DNA of 64,000 nt from Tabrizicola sp. Its GTDB lineage: Bacteria; Pseudomonadota; Alphaproteobacteria; Rhodobacterales; Rhodobacteraceae. The position numbers were made by a program, and so were the translations under genes. Positions 57,804 to 64,000 of this stretch are shown one piece after another. Every line of letters begins with the position of its first letter. The first letter of the stretch is position 1. The stretch covers positions 62,001 to 126,000 of the forward strand of contig NZ_JALHQD010000008.1 in NCBI RefSeq assembly GCF_022842145.1, in the 5' to 3' direction. Under the pieces are notes generated by a model. It had not been told where the DNA came from, made no database searches, and saw nothing but the letters and a program-made list of their open reading frames with translations.

Positions 57804-58136
57804 ATGCAGGCCAATCTGACCACACCCGTTGCCACCCGCAAGACCGCGCTGGAACAGCGTCTGATCGAACTTGGTGTGCGGCTGGAAGCCATCGAGGACG
57901 AGCTTGATTCGCACCAGAACCGCGACTGGGAGGAACTGGCGACCGAGCGCGAGGGCGACGAGGTCCTGGAAGCGACCGGCAATGCCGGCAAGGCAGAGAT
58001 CATCCAGATCCGTGCCGCGCTTGGCCGGATCGCCGATGGCAGCTACGGAACCTGCGCCCGCTGCGGTGAGCCTATCACCGAGGCGCGGCTGGATCTCATT
58101 CCCTGGACCCCGCTTTGCAGGAGTTGTGCACAATGA
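57804..58136 (+). CDS. TraR/DksA-family zinc-finger protein
   Basis: This 110-residue protein has the DksA/TraR zinc finger near its C-terminus (YGTCARCGEPITEARLDLIP, then CRSC) and a helical coiled-coil N-terminal half rich in Glu. It is shorter than E. coli DksA (151) and closer to the small DksA-like proteins. Such proteins bind RNA polymerase's secondary channel and tune transcription under stress; the role here is unknown. The ATG at 57804 has GAGGAGGG upstream. The stop overlaps the start of a small gene. Confidence 0.87.
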   Translation: MQANLTTPVATRKTALEQRLIELGVRLEAIEDELDSHQNRDWEELATEREGDEVLEATGNAGKAEIIQIRAALGRIADGSYGTCARCGEPITEARLDLIPWTPLCRSCAQ

Positions 58137-58327
58137 ATGCCCGCAAGCCCGCCGACCTGATCCATGACGAGGCCGATCTTCTGGCCGTCGGCATCACCCT
58201 GCAGCAGCAGGGGCTGGAACTTCTTCTGGCCGAGATGCATGCCCTGGCCGCGATGATGCCCGGAGAGGAAGCCGACCTGCCGACCGAAGCCGAGGTTGAG
58301 GCCGGGTTCGACAACATGCCGGTGTGA
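58133..58327 (+). CDS. Small hypothetical acidic protein coupled to DksA-like gene
   Basis: This 64-residue acidic protein starts with an ATG overlapping the previous stop (ATGA), so it is translated by coupling. The sequence (HDEADLLAVGITLQQQGLEL, then LLLAEMHALAAMMPG) is predicted helical, with an acidic C-terminus. I know no family. It ends 18 bases before the stop of a convergent small gene. Confidence 0.62.
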   Translation: MNARKPADLIHDEADLLAVGITLQQQGLELLLAEMHALAAMMPGEEADLPTEAEVEAGFDNMPV

Positions 58328-58345
58328 TGAGGGCGGAGCGGCCCG

Positions 58346-58561
58346 TCAGCCCAGCAGGATACCTGCCACGACGCCGGCCAGTCCCAGCGCCGACAGACCG
58401 ACCGCCGCAAGATTGATCGCGACCACGCGCTGCAGTTCGGCCCGCATCGCGGCGTCGTCCAACCCGGACCGCTTGGCGCGGGTTGCGCGCAGGATGCAGT
58501 AACCCAGACCCGCCAGTCCTGTGACGGTCAACGCCGCCCCTGCCCAGATCAATGCCTGCAT
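58346..58561 (-). CDS. Small two-helix membrane protein, hypothetical
   Basis: This 71-residue protein has two hydrophobic helices: MQALIWAGAALTVTGLAGLG and the C-terminal AAVGLSALGLAGVVAGILLG. A polar loop (RATRAKRSGLDDAAMRAELQ) joins them. The ATG at 58561 has GGGAG six bases upstream. The longer open frame reaches 58780, but it covers the GapR leader region and has no matching site. Family not known; it may be an inner membrane adaptor. Confidence 0.62.
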   Translation of the reverse strand: MQALIWAGAALTVTGLAGLGYCILRATRAKRSGLDDAAMRAELQRVVAINLAAVGLSALGLAGVVAGILLG

Positions 58562-58708
58562 CACTGTCTCCCACTGCCTTTCGGCTCCAGCTAGCCGGTC
58601 CGCAGCCCCCGTGCAAGCAATCCGCCGCAATCCGACCGATCCTGCCTTGAACCCGCAGGCCCGGGCGAGGTAGGAACCGCGGACCACCCGCCAGACCGGA
58701 GGACCGCC

Positions 58709-58963
58709 ATGCCCGACGCGACCGATCCCTATGCCGTCACCGCCGACGAGCTTCGCCAGTTCATCGAACGCTTCGAGCAACTCGACTCGGAAAAGAAGGA
58801 CGTCGCCGAGCAGCAGAAAGAGCTGATGGCCGAAGCCAAGGGCCGGGGCTACGACACCCGCGTCATGCGCAAGGTCATCGCGATGCGCAAGCGCAAGCCC
58901 GACGAGCTGGCCGAGGAAGAAGCGGTGCTGGAGCTGTACAAGACCGCCCTCGGGATGAGCTGA
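58709..58963 (+). CDS. gapR: GapR-family DUF2312 nucleoid-associated protein
   Basis: GapR in Caulobacter coats overtwisted DNA ahead of forks and transcription. This 84-residue copy has the DUF2312 signature: ADELRQFIERFEQLDSEKKD, AEQQKELMAEAKGRGYDTRV, MRKVIAMRKRKPDELAEEEA. The length is standard. The ATG at 58709 has GGAGG upstream. It converges with no gap on the following minus-strand gene. Confidence 0.93.
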   Translation: MPDATDPYAVTADELRQFIERFEQLDSEKKDVAEQQKELMAEAKGRGYDTRVMRKVIAMRKRKPDELAEEEAVLELYKTALGMS

Positions 58964-59836
58964 TCAGGGCTCGATGATCCGGACGCCCGGCGTCCGGGCG
59001 ATGCGGTCCAGATCCCGCCAGTAATTCTGGGTCAGCCGGTCGACAAGCGCCTCGGACCAGCCGGGGGCAGTCGCCGGGGTCGACATCTTCTCGGGGCGGC
59101 CGAACTTTTCCAGAAAGGCCGTCACGATGCGCCGCCGCTGCGACACGGCCTGCGGCGGATGCTCGCGGCAATAGGCCCGGTACCGGACCAACCCTTCCTC
59201 GGTCAACAGGTCGGCCAGCAGTTCCTCGTCGTCCTCCAGCGCGGTGTCCGGCGCGTGACCCGAGATCGCCTGCAGCACCTCCGGCCAGATCAGCGGCGTA
59301 TCCTCATCGCACCAGACGGTCATCGGCACCCCCGGATTGGCATCCTTGATCGCCCGGATCGTATCGGACCAGCGCAGTTGCGTCGCGTCGATGTCGCGCA
59401 GGATGTCGTCGAAGCCCTTGCTCATCACCCGCTCCCGAAGGTCGGGCAGGAACGAGGCCGGGTTCCGGATCGCCATGTGAAACTCGGCGTCCATTTCCGA
59501 AAAAACCTGGGTAAATCCGTGCAGCCGGTCCCCGGCTTGGCCATAGAGCCCGTCGCCAACGGCATAGGCCGGAAAGCTCAGGAAGCTGGTCCAGGACAGG
59601 ATCACCCGCTCGGCCTGGGGATCGTCGGTGATCTGGTCCAGGATTATCGCCGCGGATTCGGCCGAGGCCCGCGCCCCACGCAGCTGCTTGGCCGCGTCGC
59701 GCAACAGGTTGCGGTAGCGGGTGGGCGACGGCACGGCGATGCCCTGATCGGAAAGGGTCGAGCGGTTCTTCAAAAGGCAGCGGACCAGCCGGTCCTCGTC
59801 GGTGCAATGAACACCCAGGTGGAAGACGATGCGCAT
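58964..59836 (-). CDS. Conserved hypothetical protein, sulfotransferase-like N-terminus
   Basis: This 290-residue protein is not clearly assignable. Its start (MRIVFHLGVHCTDEDRLVRC) is like the PAPS-loop strand of sulfotransferase-type proteins (FHLGVHKT...), but Lys/Thr of the loop are replaced by Cys-Thr-Asp-Glu-Asp. Later parts (DAEFHMAIRNPASFLPDLRE and WSDTIRAIKDANPGVPMTVW) fit the alpha/beta fold of that family. It may be a cytoplasmic sulfotransferase-like pseudoenzyme; relatives are common in Rhodobacteraceae. Start ATG at 59836. Confidence 0.65.
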   Translation of the reverse strand: MRIVFHLGVHCTDEDRLVRCLLKNRSTLSDQGIAVPSPTRYRNLLRDAAKQLRGARASAESAAIILDQITDDPQAERVILSWTSFLSFPAYAVGDGLYGQAGDRLHGFTQVFSEMDAEFHMAIRNPASFLPDLRERVMSKGFDDILRDIDATQLRWSDTIRAIKDANPGVPMTVWCDEDTPLIWPEVLQAISGHAPDTALEDDEELLADLLTEEGLVRYRAYCREHPPQAVSQRRRIVTAFLEKFGRPEKMSTPATAPGWSEALVDRLTQNYWRDLDRIARTPGVRIIEP

Positions 59837-59933
59837 CTGGCCTGACTTTACGGCGCGGGCAACCAGACCCGGCGGCGCGACTATACGGGCTTTTCTGGAC
59901 AGTTAAACCGGTTTCCTGTAACCCGGCCACAGG

Positions 59934-61586
59934 ATGTCCGACCGTTTCACTCAACTTGCGCGCCGACGCCGGATGCTGCCCGATCTCTGGACGATCGGCG
60001 CGGCCTGCATCGCGATCGTGGTCCTTGCTCCGATCCTGTCCATCGCCTGGATCGCGGTGAACCCGACCGAAAACATCTGGCCGCATCTCATGGCGACGGT
60101 CCTGCCGCGCTACCTGGTCACGACGCTGATGCTGATGGGTGGCGTCGCGATCCTGACCGCCGCGATGGGCACCGGGGCGGCCTGGCTGGTCAGCCAGTAC
60201 CGGTTTCCGGGGCGCAACTGGCTGTCGCATGCCCTGCTGTTCCCGATGGCGATCCCGGCCTACGTCGGGGCCTATGCGCTGGTCGATGTGCTAGACTATG
60301 CCGGGCCGCTGCAATCGGGGCTGCGCGCGGCCTTCGGCTGGACCTCGGCGCGCGACTACTGGTTCCCCGAAACCCGCTCCTTGCCGATGGCGATCCTGGT
60401 CCTGTCCTTCTCACTTTACCCTTACGTCTACCTCCTGGCCCGCTCGGCCTACCGCGAACAGTCCGGCCGCGCCTACGAAGTGGCCCGCGCGCTTGGCTGC
60501 GGCCCCTGGGGCATGTTCCTGCGGATCGGCTGGCCCCTGGCGCGCCCGGCCATCGCGGCGGGAGTCGCGCTTGCGCTGATGGAGACGGTGGCGGACTACG
60601 GCACGGTCCTGCACTTCGGCGTGCAGACGCTGACCACCGGGGTCTTCTCCACCTGGCTGAACGGCGGCAACGCGGGCGGAGCGGCGCAGATCTCCGGGGT
60701 GATCCTGGTCCTGATCCTGCTTCTGGTCGGGCTGGAGCGGGCAGGGCGGGGCGGTGCGCGCTTTCACCGCCTGGGCCGCAGTGCGCAACCCCACGAGCCG
60801 ACCGAGATCGTCGGTCGCAAGCGGTGGTATGCCACGGTTCTGTGCCTCATTCCCTTTGCCGGGGGGTTCCTGCTGCCGCTGGGCGTCATGCTGGTCCACT
60901 CGGCCGCCGCGCCGGAAAGCTGGCTGGCTCCGGGCCTGATCGAGGCGCTGGTGAACACTCTGGTCGTCGGGGGACTTGCGGCGCTGGCGACGGTCGGGGC
61001 CGCCATCTTCCTGGTCTATGCGTTGCGGATGAAGGGCTCGCGTGCGGCACAGTGGTTGTTGCCGATGACGCTGGTCGGCTACGCCGCACCCGGGGCTGTG
61101 CTGGCGCTCGGGCTTCTGTTGCCGCTCGCCGCGCTGGATCACCGGCTGGCGGATGGCGTGCTGGCGCTGACCGGCTGGGACCCCGGCTTGATGATCACCG
61201 GCACGGCCTTTGCGCTTGGGCTGGCCTATCTGGTCCGCTTCTTCGGCATCGCACAGGGGGCTGTCGATGCCGCGTTCGGCCGCGTCTCGCCCTCGCTGTC
61301 GATGGCTGCCCGGTCGCTGGGGCGGTCAGCCTCGGGAACGCTGCGGTCGGTCTACCTGCCGCTGATGCGCGGGTCGGTCCTGACCGCGCTTCTGGTCGTC
61401 TTTGTCGACTGCGTGAAAGAGCTGCCCGCGACGCTGCTTCTGCGGCCGTTCAACTACAACACGCTGTCCACGCGCGTCTTCGAACTGGCAAGCCTGGAGC
61501 GGTTGTCCGAAGCCGCGCCCGCAGCGCTGCTTGTGATGGCGGTTGGCCTTCTGGCCGTCGTCGTCGTGGCCCGCCGGCAGGACTGA
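59934..61586 (+). CDS. Two-domain ABC permease, Fe3+ (FbpB-like) type
   Basis: This 550-residue inner membrane protein is a fused permease with two transport domains of about 250 residues, each having an EAA loop: YEVARALGCGPWGMFLRIGW for the first, and MAARSLGRSASGTLRSVYLP for the second. The closest group is the iron(III)/thiamine FbpB-ThiP type. The last part matches FbpB C-termini (KELPATLLLRPFNYNTL). No ATPase or binding protein is next to it in the window, so it is probably a separately encoded component. ATG at 59934 with AACCCGGCCACAGG upstream. Confidence 0.88.
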   Translation: MSDRFTQLARRRRMLPDLWTIGAACIAIVVLAPILSIAWIAVNPTENIWPHLMATVLPRYLVTTLMLMGGVAILTAAMGTGAAWLVSQYRFPGRNWLSHALLFPMAIPAYVGAYALVDVLDYAGPLQSGLRAAFGWTSARDYWFPETRSLPMAILVLSFSLYPYVYLLARSAYREQSGRAYEVARALGCGPWGMFLRIGWPLARPAIAAGVALALMETVADYGTVLHFGVQTLTTGVFSTWLNGGNAGGAAQISGVILVLILLLVGLERAGRGGARFHRLGRSAQPHEPTEIVGRKRWYATVLCLIPFAGGFLLPLGVMLVHSAAAPESWLAPGLIEALVNTLVVGGLAALATVGAAIFLVYALRMKGSRAAQWLLPMTLVGYAAPGAVLALGLLLPLAALDHRLADGVLALTGWDPGLMITGTAFALGLAYLVRFFGIAQGAVDAAFGRVSPSLSMAARSLGRSASGTLRSVYLPLMRGSVLTALLVVFVDCVKELPATLLLRPFNYNTLSTRVFELASLERLSEAAPAALLVMAVGLLAVVVVARRQD

Positions 61587-61627
61587 ACCCTTGCGCGGGC
61601 GCGGCGGCAAGGGTATCTGAAGCGCGT

Positions 61628-61704
61628 GGCCCCTATAGCTCAGCTGGTAGAGCATCTGATTTGTAATCAGAGGGTCGGGAGTTCGAGTCTCTCTGGGGGC
61701 ACCA
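61628..61704 (+). tRNA. tRNA-Thr (anticodon TGT)
   Basis: This folds as a cloverleaf: acceptor GCCCCTA with TGGGGGC (one G-T pair), D arm GCTC/GAGC, anticodon arm TCTGA-TTTGTAA-TCAGA giving TGT (reads ACA), T arm GGAGTTCGAGTCTC, and an encoded CCA end. Confidence 0.96.
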
Positions 61705-62142
61705 CACCCTTCACCACCACAAGCGCGGACGGGTTGCCGCATGGCCCCGGGCTTGTTGATCGTGGTCGGCCTGAGTGATTGGCCTGCCACCCGGCGGACT
61801 CGGGGAAGTGCCGGGTGACAGGTTGACCCTTTGCGGGCCTATGCAAACAGCAAGCGATCATACGTGCGCGGTTGGGTAAGGGGACTTCACCGCCTCGCAT
61901 GGTGCAGAAATGATGTCCAACTCCGGCAATAGAAGGGCCGAAGGAAGACAGTTTCGGGATGGCGTGTATTACTTTGCGTCAATTGCAATCACTGGTTGAT
62001 TCCGGTCGAACTGAAACGGCAATTCCGGAGAATCAGGCGCGTCGATCTGATTTTTCCATAGACCAACTGACAGTTGCATGCATGCTGCCCGGCATCGATA
62101 ATGGCGGCAGCTTCCGGCCACTGTCTCAGGATCTCGGCACAA

Positions 62143-62164
62143 AACCTGTCTAAATGGACAGGTT
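62143..62164. repeat. 8-base inverted repeat
   Basis: AACCTGTC at 62143-62150 and GACAGGTT at 62157-62164 pair perfectly with a TAAATG loop. No T run follows. It covers the stop codon of a doubtful 64-codon frame, so it might be its terminator hairpin or a protein site. Confidence 0.4.
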
Positions 62165-62197
62165 AACCTGGCGCACCCCAGCTGATATATTGAATCA

Positions 62198-62225
62198 AGG
62201 CTCAGGTCGCCGAGACGCTGAGCCT
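62198..62225 (+). terminator. Weak terminator-like hairpin upstream of Hint-like gene
   Basis: AGGCTCAG at 62198-62205 and CTGAGCCT at 62218-62225 pair perfectly around a 12-base loop, followed by AATTGTTCC. The T run is interrupted, so it may not be a strong terminator. Confidence 0.35.
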
Positions 62226-62294
62226 AATTGTTCCATTTGAAAGTACATATCCGCGCCATTGTTTCCGGCGCAATCCTAATTGCAGGAATGAACC

Positions 62295-62831
62295 ATGATG
62301 TCTTCATCTGGCTCGGTTATCGAATTCGACAGGTTCCGCCGGATCAAGGATGCCGTAGCCGGCCTCGTTCGACTGGACATGGCCGACAAGGTGGAACCCA
62401 GGCTTGACTGGTATCTCCCCGGGTTTTCGGGAAAATCCCGGGTCAGCACCATCTTTGGCGAGCTGCCGCTGGAAGCCCTTCGCGTGCGCGACGACCTTCG
62501 CACCTATTCCGGCGCCAGCGCGCGGGTGCAGCTGGTCGACCGCATCCACCTTGACGAGGAGTTCTTGCGCAAGCAACCAAGCGCGCTGCCCATTCGCATC
62601 CCGGCGAATGCATTCGGACCGGGCCGGCCATGTCAGGACATGCTTGTTTCGCCGGGACAGGAGGTATCTCCGGATGTCCATGTCGCATCGAATTTCGTGA
62701 AGTCCAGTGATTTGCGCGGGCGGTTCAATCCGGATTTGGCGCAAACTGCGGGATTGACCTATATCCGGTTCCATTGCGAAACTCCGGCAATTGTTCGGGT
62801 CGACGGTATCTGGGTTCGCGTACGGGCCTGA
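62295..62831 (+). CDS. Hint-domain (Hedgehog/intein) like protein lacking the catalytic Cys
   Basis: The 178-residue translation aligns with the Hint_2 domain that caps many Rhodobacteraceae secreted proteins. The GFSGKSRVSTIFGELPLEAL block corresponds to the usual CFTPGTxIxTxxGxxPVEDL opening, with Gly43 where the splicing nucleophile Cys should be. The rest (PIRIPANAFGPGRPCQDMLV, then SPGQEV and TYIRFHCETPAIVRVDGIWV) follows the Hint_2 pattern. It has no obvious signal peptide. The missing Cys suggests a domain without self-splicing activity. Start ATG 62295 (second ATG 62298). Confidence 0.62.
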   Translation: MMSSSGSVIEFDRFRRIKDAVAGLVRLDMADKVEPRLDWYLPGFSGKSRVSTIFGELPLEALRVRDDLRTYSGASARVQLVDRIHLDEEFLRKQPSALPIRIPANAFGPGRPCQDMLVSPGQEVSPDVHVASNFVKSSDLRGRFNPDLAQTAGLTYIRFHCETPAIVRVDGIWVRVRA

Positions 62832-62906
62832 TCCGCTAAACGCCGGCGGATTTGCAGACAATCCGACGCAGTCGGTTTGTTTCGCGATCCGGTCAATTCC
62901 CGCAAA

Positions 62907-63245
62907 TTACCCGCGTTCAATGACGCCCAGGAAACTGAGCGTCTGCTCCATGTCGGCGCGCAGCTTGGCATCGGAGCGGTTGAACCCGGCGCAGAGCGTG
63001 TCGAATCGCTTGCGCAGGGATTTCTTCTCGTCGCCCTTGCAGTCGTTCCAGGGGCGGCCCTGCAGACCCATCACCAGGACGTAGTAGCCGATGAAGTGCG
63101 GGCGCGAGCCGCTTTCCAGCAGCCGCCGGTACGCCTCGTCGGCACCCATTTCGCGGATCTCCTCGGCCGTGGTGATCCCGGCACGCCCGAAGGCCTCTTC
63201 CGACGCGGGTCCCAGGTTTGGAATCGAGGAGACGGGGCTGGACAT
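62907..63245 (-). CDS. TfoX C-terminal domain protein
   Basis: This 112-residue protein matches the TfoX C-terminal domain (SIPNLGPASEEAFGRAGITT, then GADEAYRRLLESGSRPHFIG, GLQGRPWNDC). Full TfoX of gammaproteobacteria activates competence genes; stand-alone C-terminal domains are widespread and of unknown role. The helix-hairpin-like first part (IPNLGPASEE) suggests binding to DNA or protein. Start ATG at 63245; the open frame runs far to the right as a shadow of other genes. Confidence 0.8.
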   Translation of the reverse strand: MSSPVSSIPNLGPASEEAFGRAGITTAEEIREMGADEAYRRLLESGSRPHFIGYYVLVMGLQGRPWNDCKGDEKKSLRKRFDTLCAGFNRSDAKLRADMEQTLSFLGVIERG

Positions 63246-63273
63246 GGGGCAGGGGCCGGAGTGAGAACAAAAC

Positions 63274-63297
63274 AAGGCCAGCCTCGCGGCTGGCCTT
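63274..63297 (-). terminator. Strong terminator hairpin downstream of the Gln-rich peptide gene
   Basis: AAGGCCAGCC at 63274-63283 and GGCTGGCCTT at 63288-63297 pair perfectly with TCGC between. On the minus strand it is followed by GTTTTGTTC, and on the plus strand by TGTATTG. It lies 25 bases after the stop of the 43-residue gene at 63322-63453, supporting that small gene as real. Confidence 0.7.
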
Positions 63298-63321
63298 TGT
63301 ATTGTCAAGCTTGGGAGAGGG

Positions 63322-63453
63322 TCAGATCGACGCCCAATCCCGGAAGATCGGTTGGCCCGCCTGCTGGGTGGATCCGCCGGCCTGCTGGCCTTGCTGCTGC
63401 TGGCTTGGGGTGCTGGTGCCGCCTTGCTGAGGCTGGCTTGGTTTCGTGGCCAT
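63322..63453 (-). CDS. Candidate 43-residue Gln-rich small protein
   Basis: This small gene is on the minus strand. The ATG at 63453 has GGAG eight bases upstream, and the terminator at 63274-63297 follows its stop. The peptide starts MATKPSQPQQGGTSTPSQQQ, continues QGQQAGGSTQQAGQP and ends IFRDWASI. It is low complexity, very rich in Gln, Gly, Ser, with no signal or membrane helix; only the hydrophobic end stands out. No family is known. Confidence 0.5.
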   Translation of the reverse strand: MATKPSQPQQGGTSTPSQQQQGQQAGGSTQQAGQPIFRDWASI

Positions 63454-63663
63454 CTTACTGCTCCGTTTGGCTCTCGTTTTTCCCATATTGCTCGGGTCCT
63501 TGGCCGCAACAAGCCGGGGATATGTCGATTTTGCGACGATATGGCGAAAACGTGCGACATCGGCAACAGGTCTTTGATCACGTTCCGGTTTTCCTGACCC
63601 AAGGCCTCGGGGCTTGCCGTTTTCGGGCAACGGGTCCACCCTGTCCGGGCAAAGGAGACTGCC

Positions 63664-64000
63664 ATGCCGCCCAAGAACCGTTTCGCCGAGCTTCTGCCCG
63701 AAATCACCGCCTGGCGCCGCGACTTCCACCAGCACCCGGAGCTTCTGTTCGACGTCCACCGCACCGCTGCCCGCGTGGCCGAACTCTGCCGCGCCTTTGG
63801 CTGCGACGAGGTCGTCGAAGGCATCGGCCGCACCGGGGTCGTCGCCGTGATCAAGGGTCGCACCGACAGCAAGGGCCGCGTCATCGGCCTGCGCGCCGAC
63901 ATGGACGCCCTGCCGATCAAGGAACAGACCGGCGTGCCTTATGCCTCGACCGTGCCGGGCAAGATGCACGCCTGCGGTCATGACGGCCACACTGCGATGC
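63664..64000 (+). CDS. M20-family amidohydrolase (hippurate hydrolase-like), cut by window end
   Basis: The N-terminal 112 residues of an M20D amidohydrolase are present. Motifs are FHQHPELLFDVHRTAARVAE, GIGRTGVVAVIKG and GLRADMDALPIKEQTG, then MHACGHDGHTA which carries the first metal His pair. This subgroup includes HipO and IAA-amino acid hydrolases. The ATG at 63664 has AAAGGAGAC upstream. The remaining two thirds lie past the window. Confidence 0.92.
   Translation, partial: MPPKNRFAELLPEITAWRRDFHQHPELLFDVHRTAARVAELCRAFGCDEVVEGIGRTGVVAVIKGRTDSKGRVIGLRADMDALPIKEQTGVPYASTVPGKMHACGHDGHTAM

Larger units (their letters stand above)
61705..62294. other. Gene-poor stretch between tRNA-Thr and Hint-like gene
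   Basis: No clear gene is present in 590 bases. A 64-codon frame at 61959-62153 has no good ribosome site and no motif. Composition is more AT-rich than around it. Two hairpins are present (62143-62164 and 62198-62225). No copy of the tRNA-Thr 3' end was seen downstream to mark an integration event. Confidence 0.4.

Noticed and set aside
61959-62153. A 64-codon frame after tRNA-Thr.
   Set aside because: The nearest GGAAG is about 13 bases from the ATG, the translation has no motif, and its stop lies in a hairpin; it is too weak to call, though it is recorded in the gap entry.
61628-64000. An integrated element using tRNA-Thr as attachment site.
   Set aside because: There is no integrase and no second copy of the tRNA 3' end in the window; the AT-rich region alone is not enough.

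Overview
The window looks like a chromosomal segment of an alphaproteobacterium of the Rhodobacteraceae (Rhodobacter/Paracoccus-like): high GC, tight operons with 4-base stop/start overlaps, and lineage-typical genes or neighbourhoods (NDUFA12-like gene next to mlaD, a DUF2155 gene, aat and accC-accB; a GapR/DUF2312 protein; a 543-residue phosphoglucomutase closing a glgPBCAX operon; PreT/PreA pyrimidine catabolism). Genus cannot be fixed from the sequence alone. No insertion sequence, prophage, CRISPR array, rRNA operon or replication origin was seen.

Layout. 1-3829: end of a peptide-type ABC ATPase, then divergent argE-like deacetylase and FAD amine oxidoreductase, and a small CopZ-like metallochaperone. 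4067-15230: complete glycogen operon glgP-glgB-glgC-glgA-glgX-pgm. 15232-20139: phosphoesterase and lipid kinase pair, lytic transglycosylase lipoprotein, HNH nuclease, EamA exporter, MgtC-like protein. 20234-23956: zwf-pgl-pgi, closed by a clear terminator; together with the glg operon this puts glucose-phosphate entry (Entner-Doudoroff/pentose phosphate) and glycogen turnover close together. 24027-31198: RidA, small lipoprotein, tRNA-Gly(CCC), a gene-poor stretch, tRNA-Asn(GTT), MBL hydrolase, EnvZ-like kinase, CAP protein, phosphatidyltransferase, and a photolyase-like protein whose domains appear swapped. 31354-37373: clpP-clpX, NDUFA12-mlaD-DUF2155, aat, accC-accB.

37623-50903 is the most coherent accessory system: reductive pyrimidine degradation. 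PreT and PreA (dihydropyrimidine dehydrogenase), HydA (dihydropyrimidinase) and HyuC (N-carbamoyl-beta-alanine amidohydrolase) form the three-step route from uracil/thymine to beta-amino acids. A NitT/TauT-type ABC importer follows, and two TetR/RutR-like regulators lie in the middle. Two near-identical palindromes resembling the RutR operator sit between one regulator and hyuC. The locus also carries several unexplained passengers: a DedA protein between preT and preA, a UPF0303 protein, a 28-residue membrane peptide, a low-GC secreted protein between hyuC and hydA, a 46-residue acidic peptide on the opposite strand, and a four-helix SMR-like protein inside the transporter operon.

51003-64000: an ScfR-type XRE regulator, a receiver-only response regulator coupled to a symporter-type histidine kinase (CbrA-like), an orphan FliM-like protein, a DUF442 phosphatase-like protein, DksA-like and GapR genes, a two-domain iron-type ABC permease, tRNA-Thr(TGT), a gene-poor stretch, a Hint-like protein lacking its cysteine, a TfoX C-terminal protein, a short Gln-rich peptide, and the start of an M20 amidohydrolase cut by the window end.
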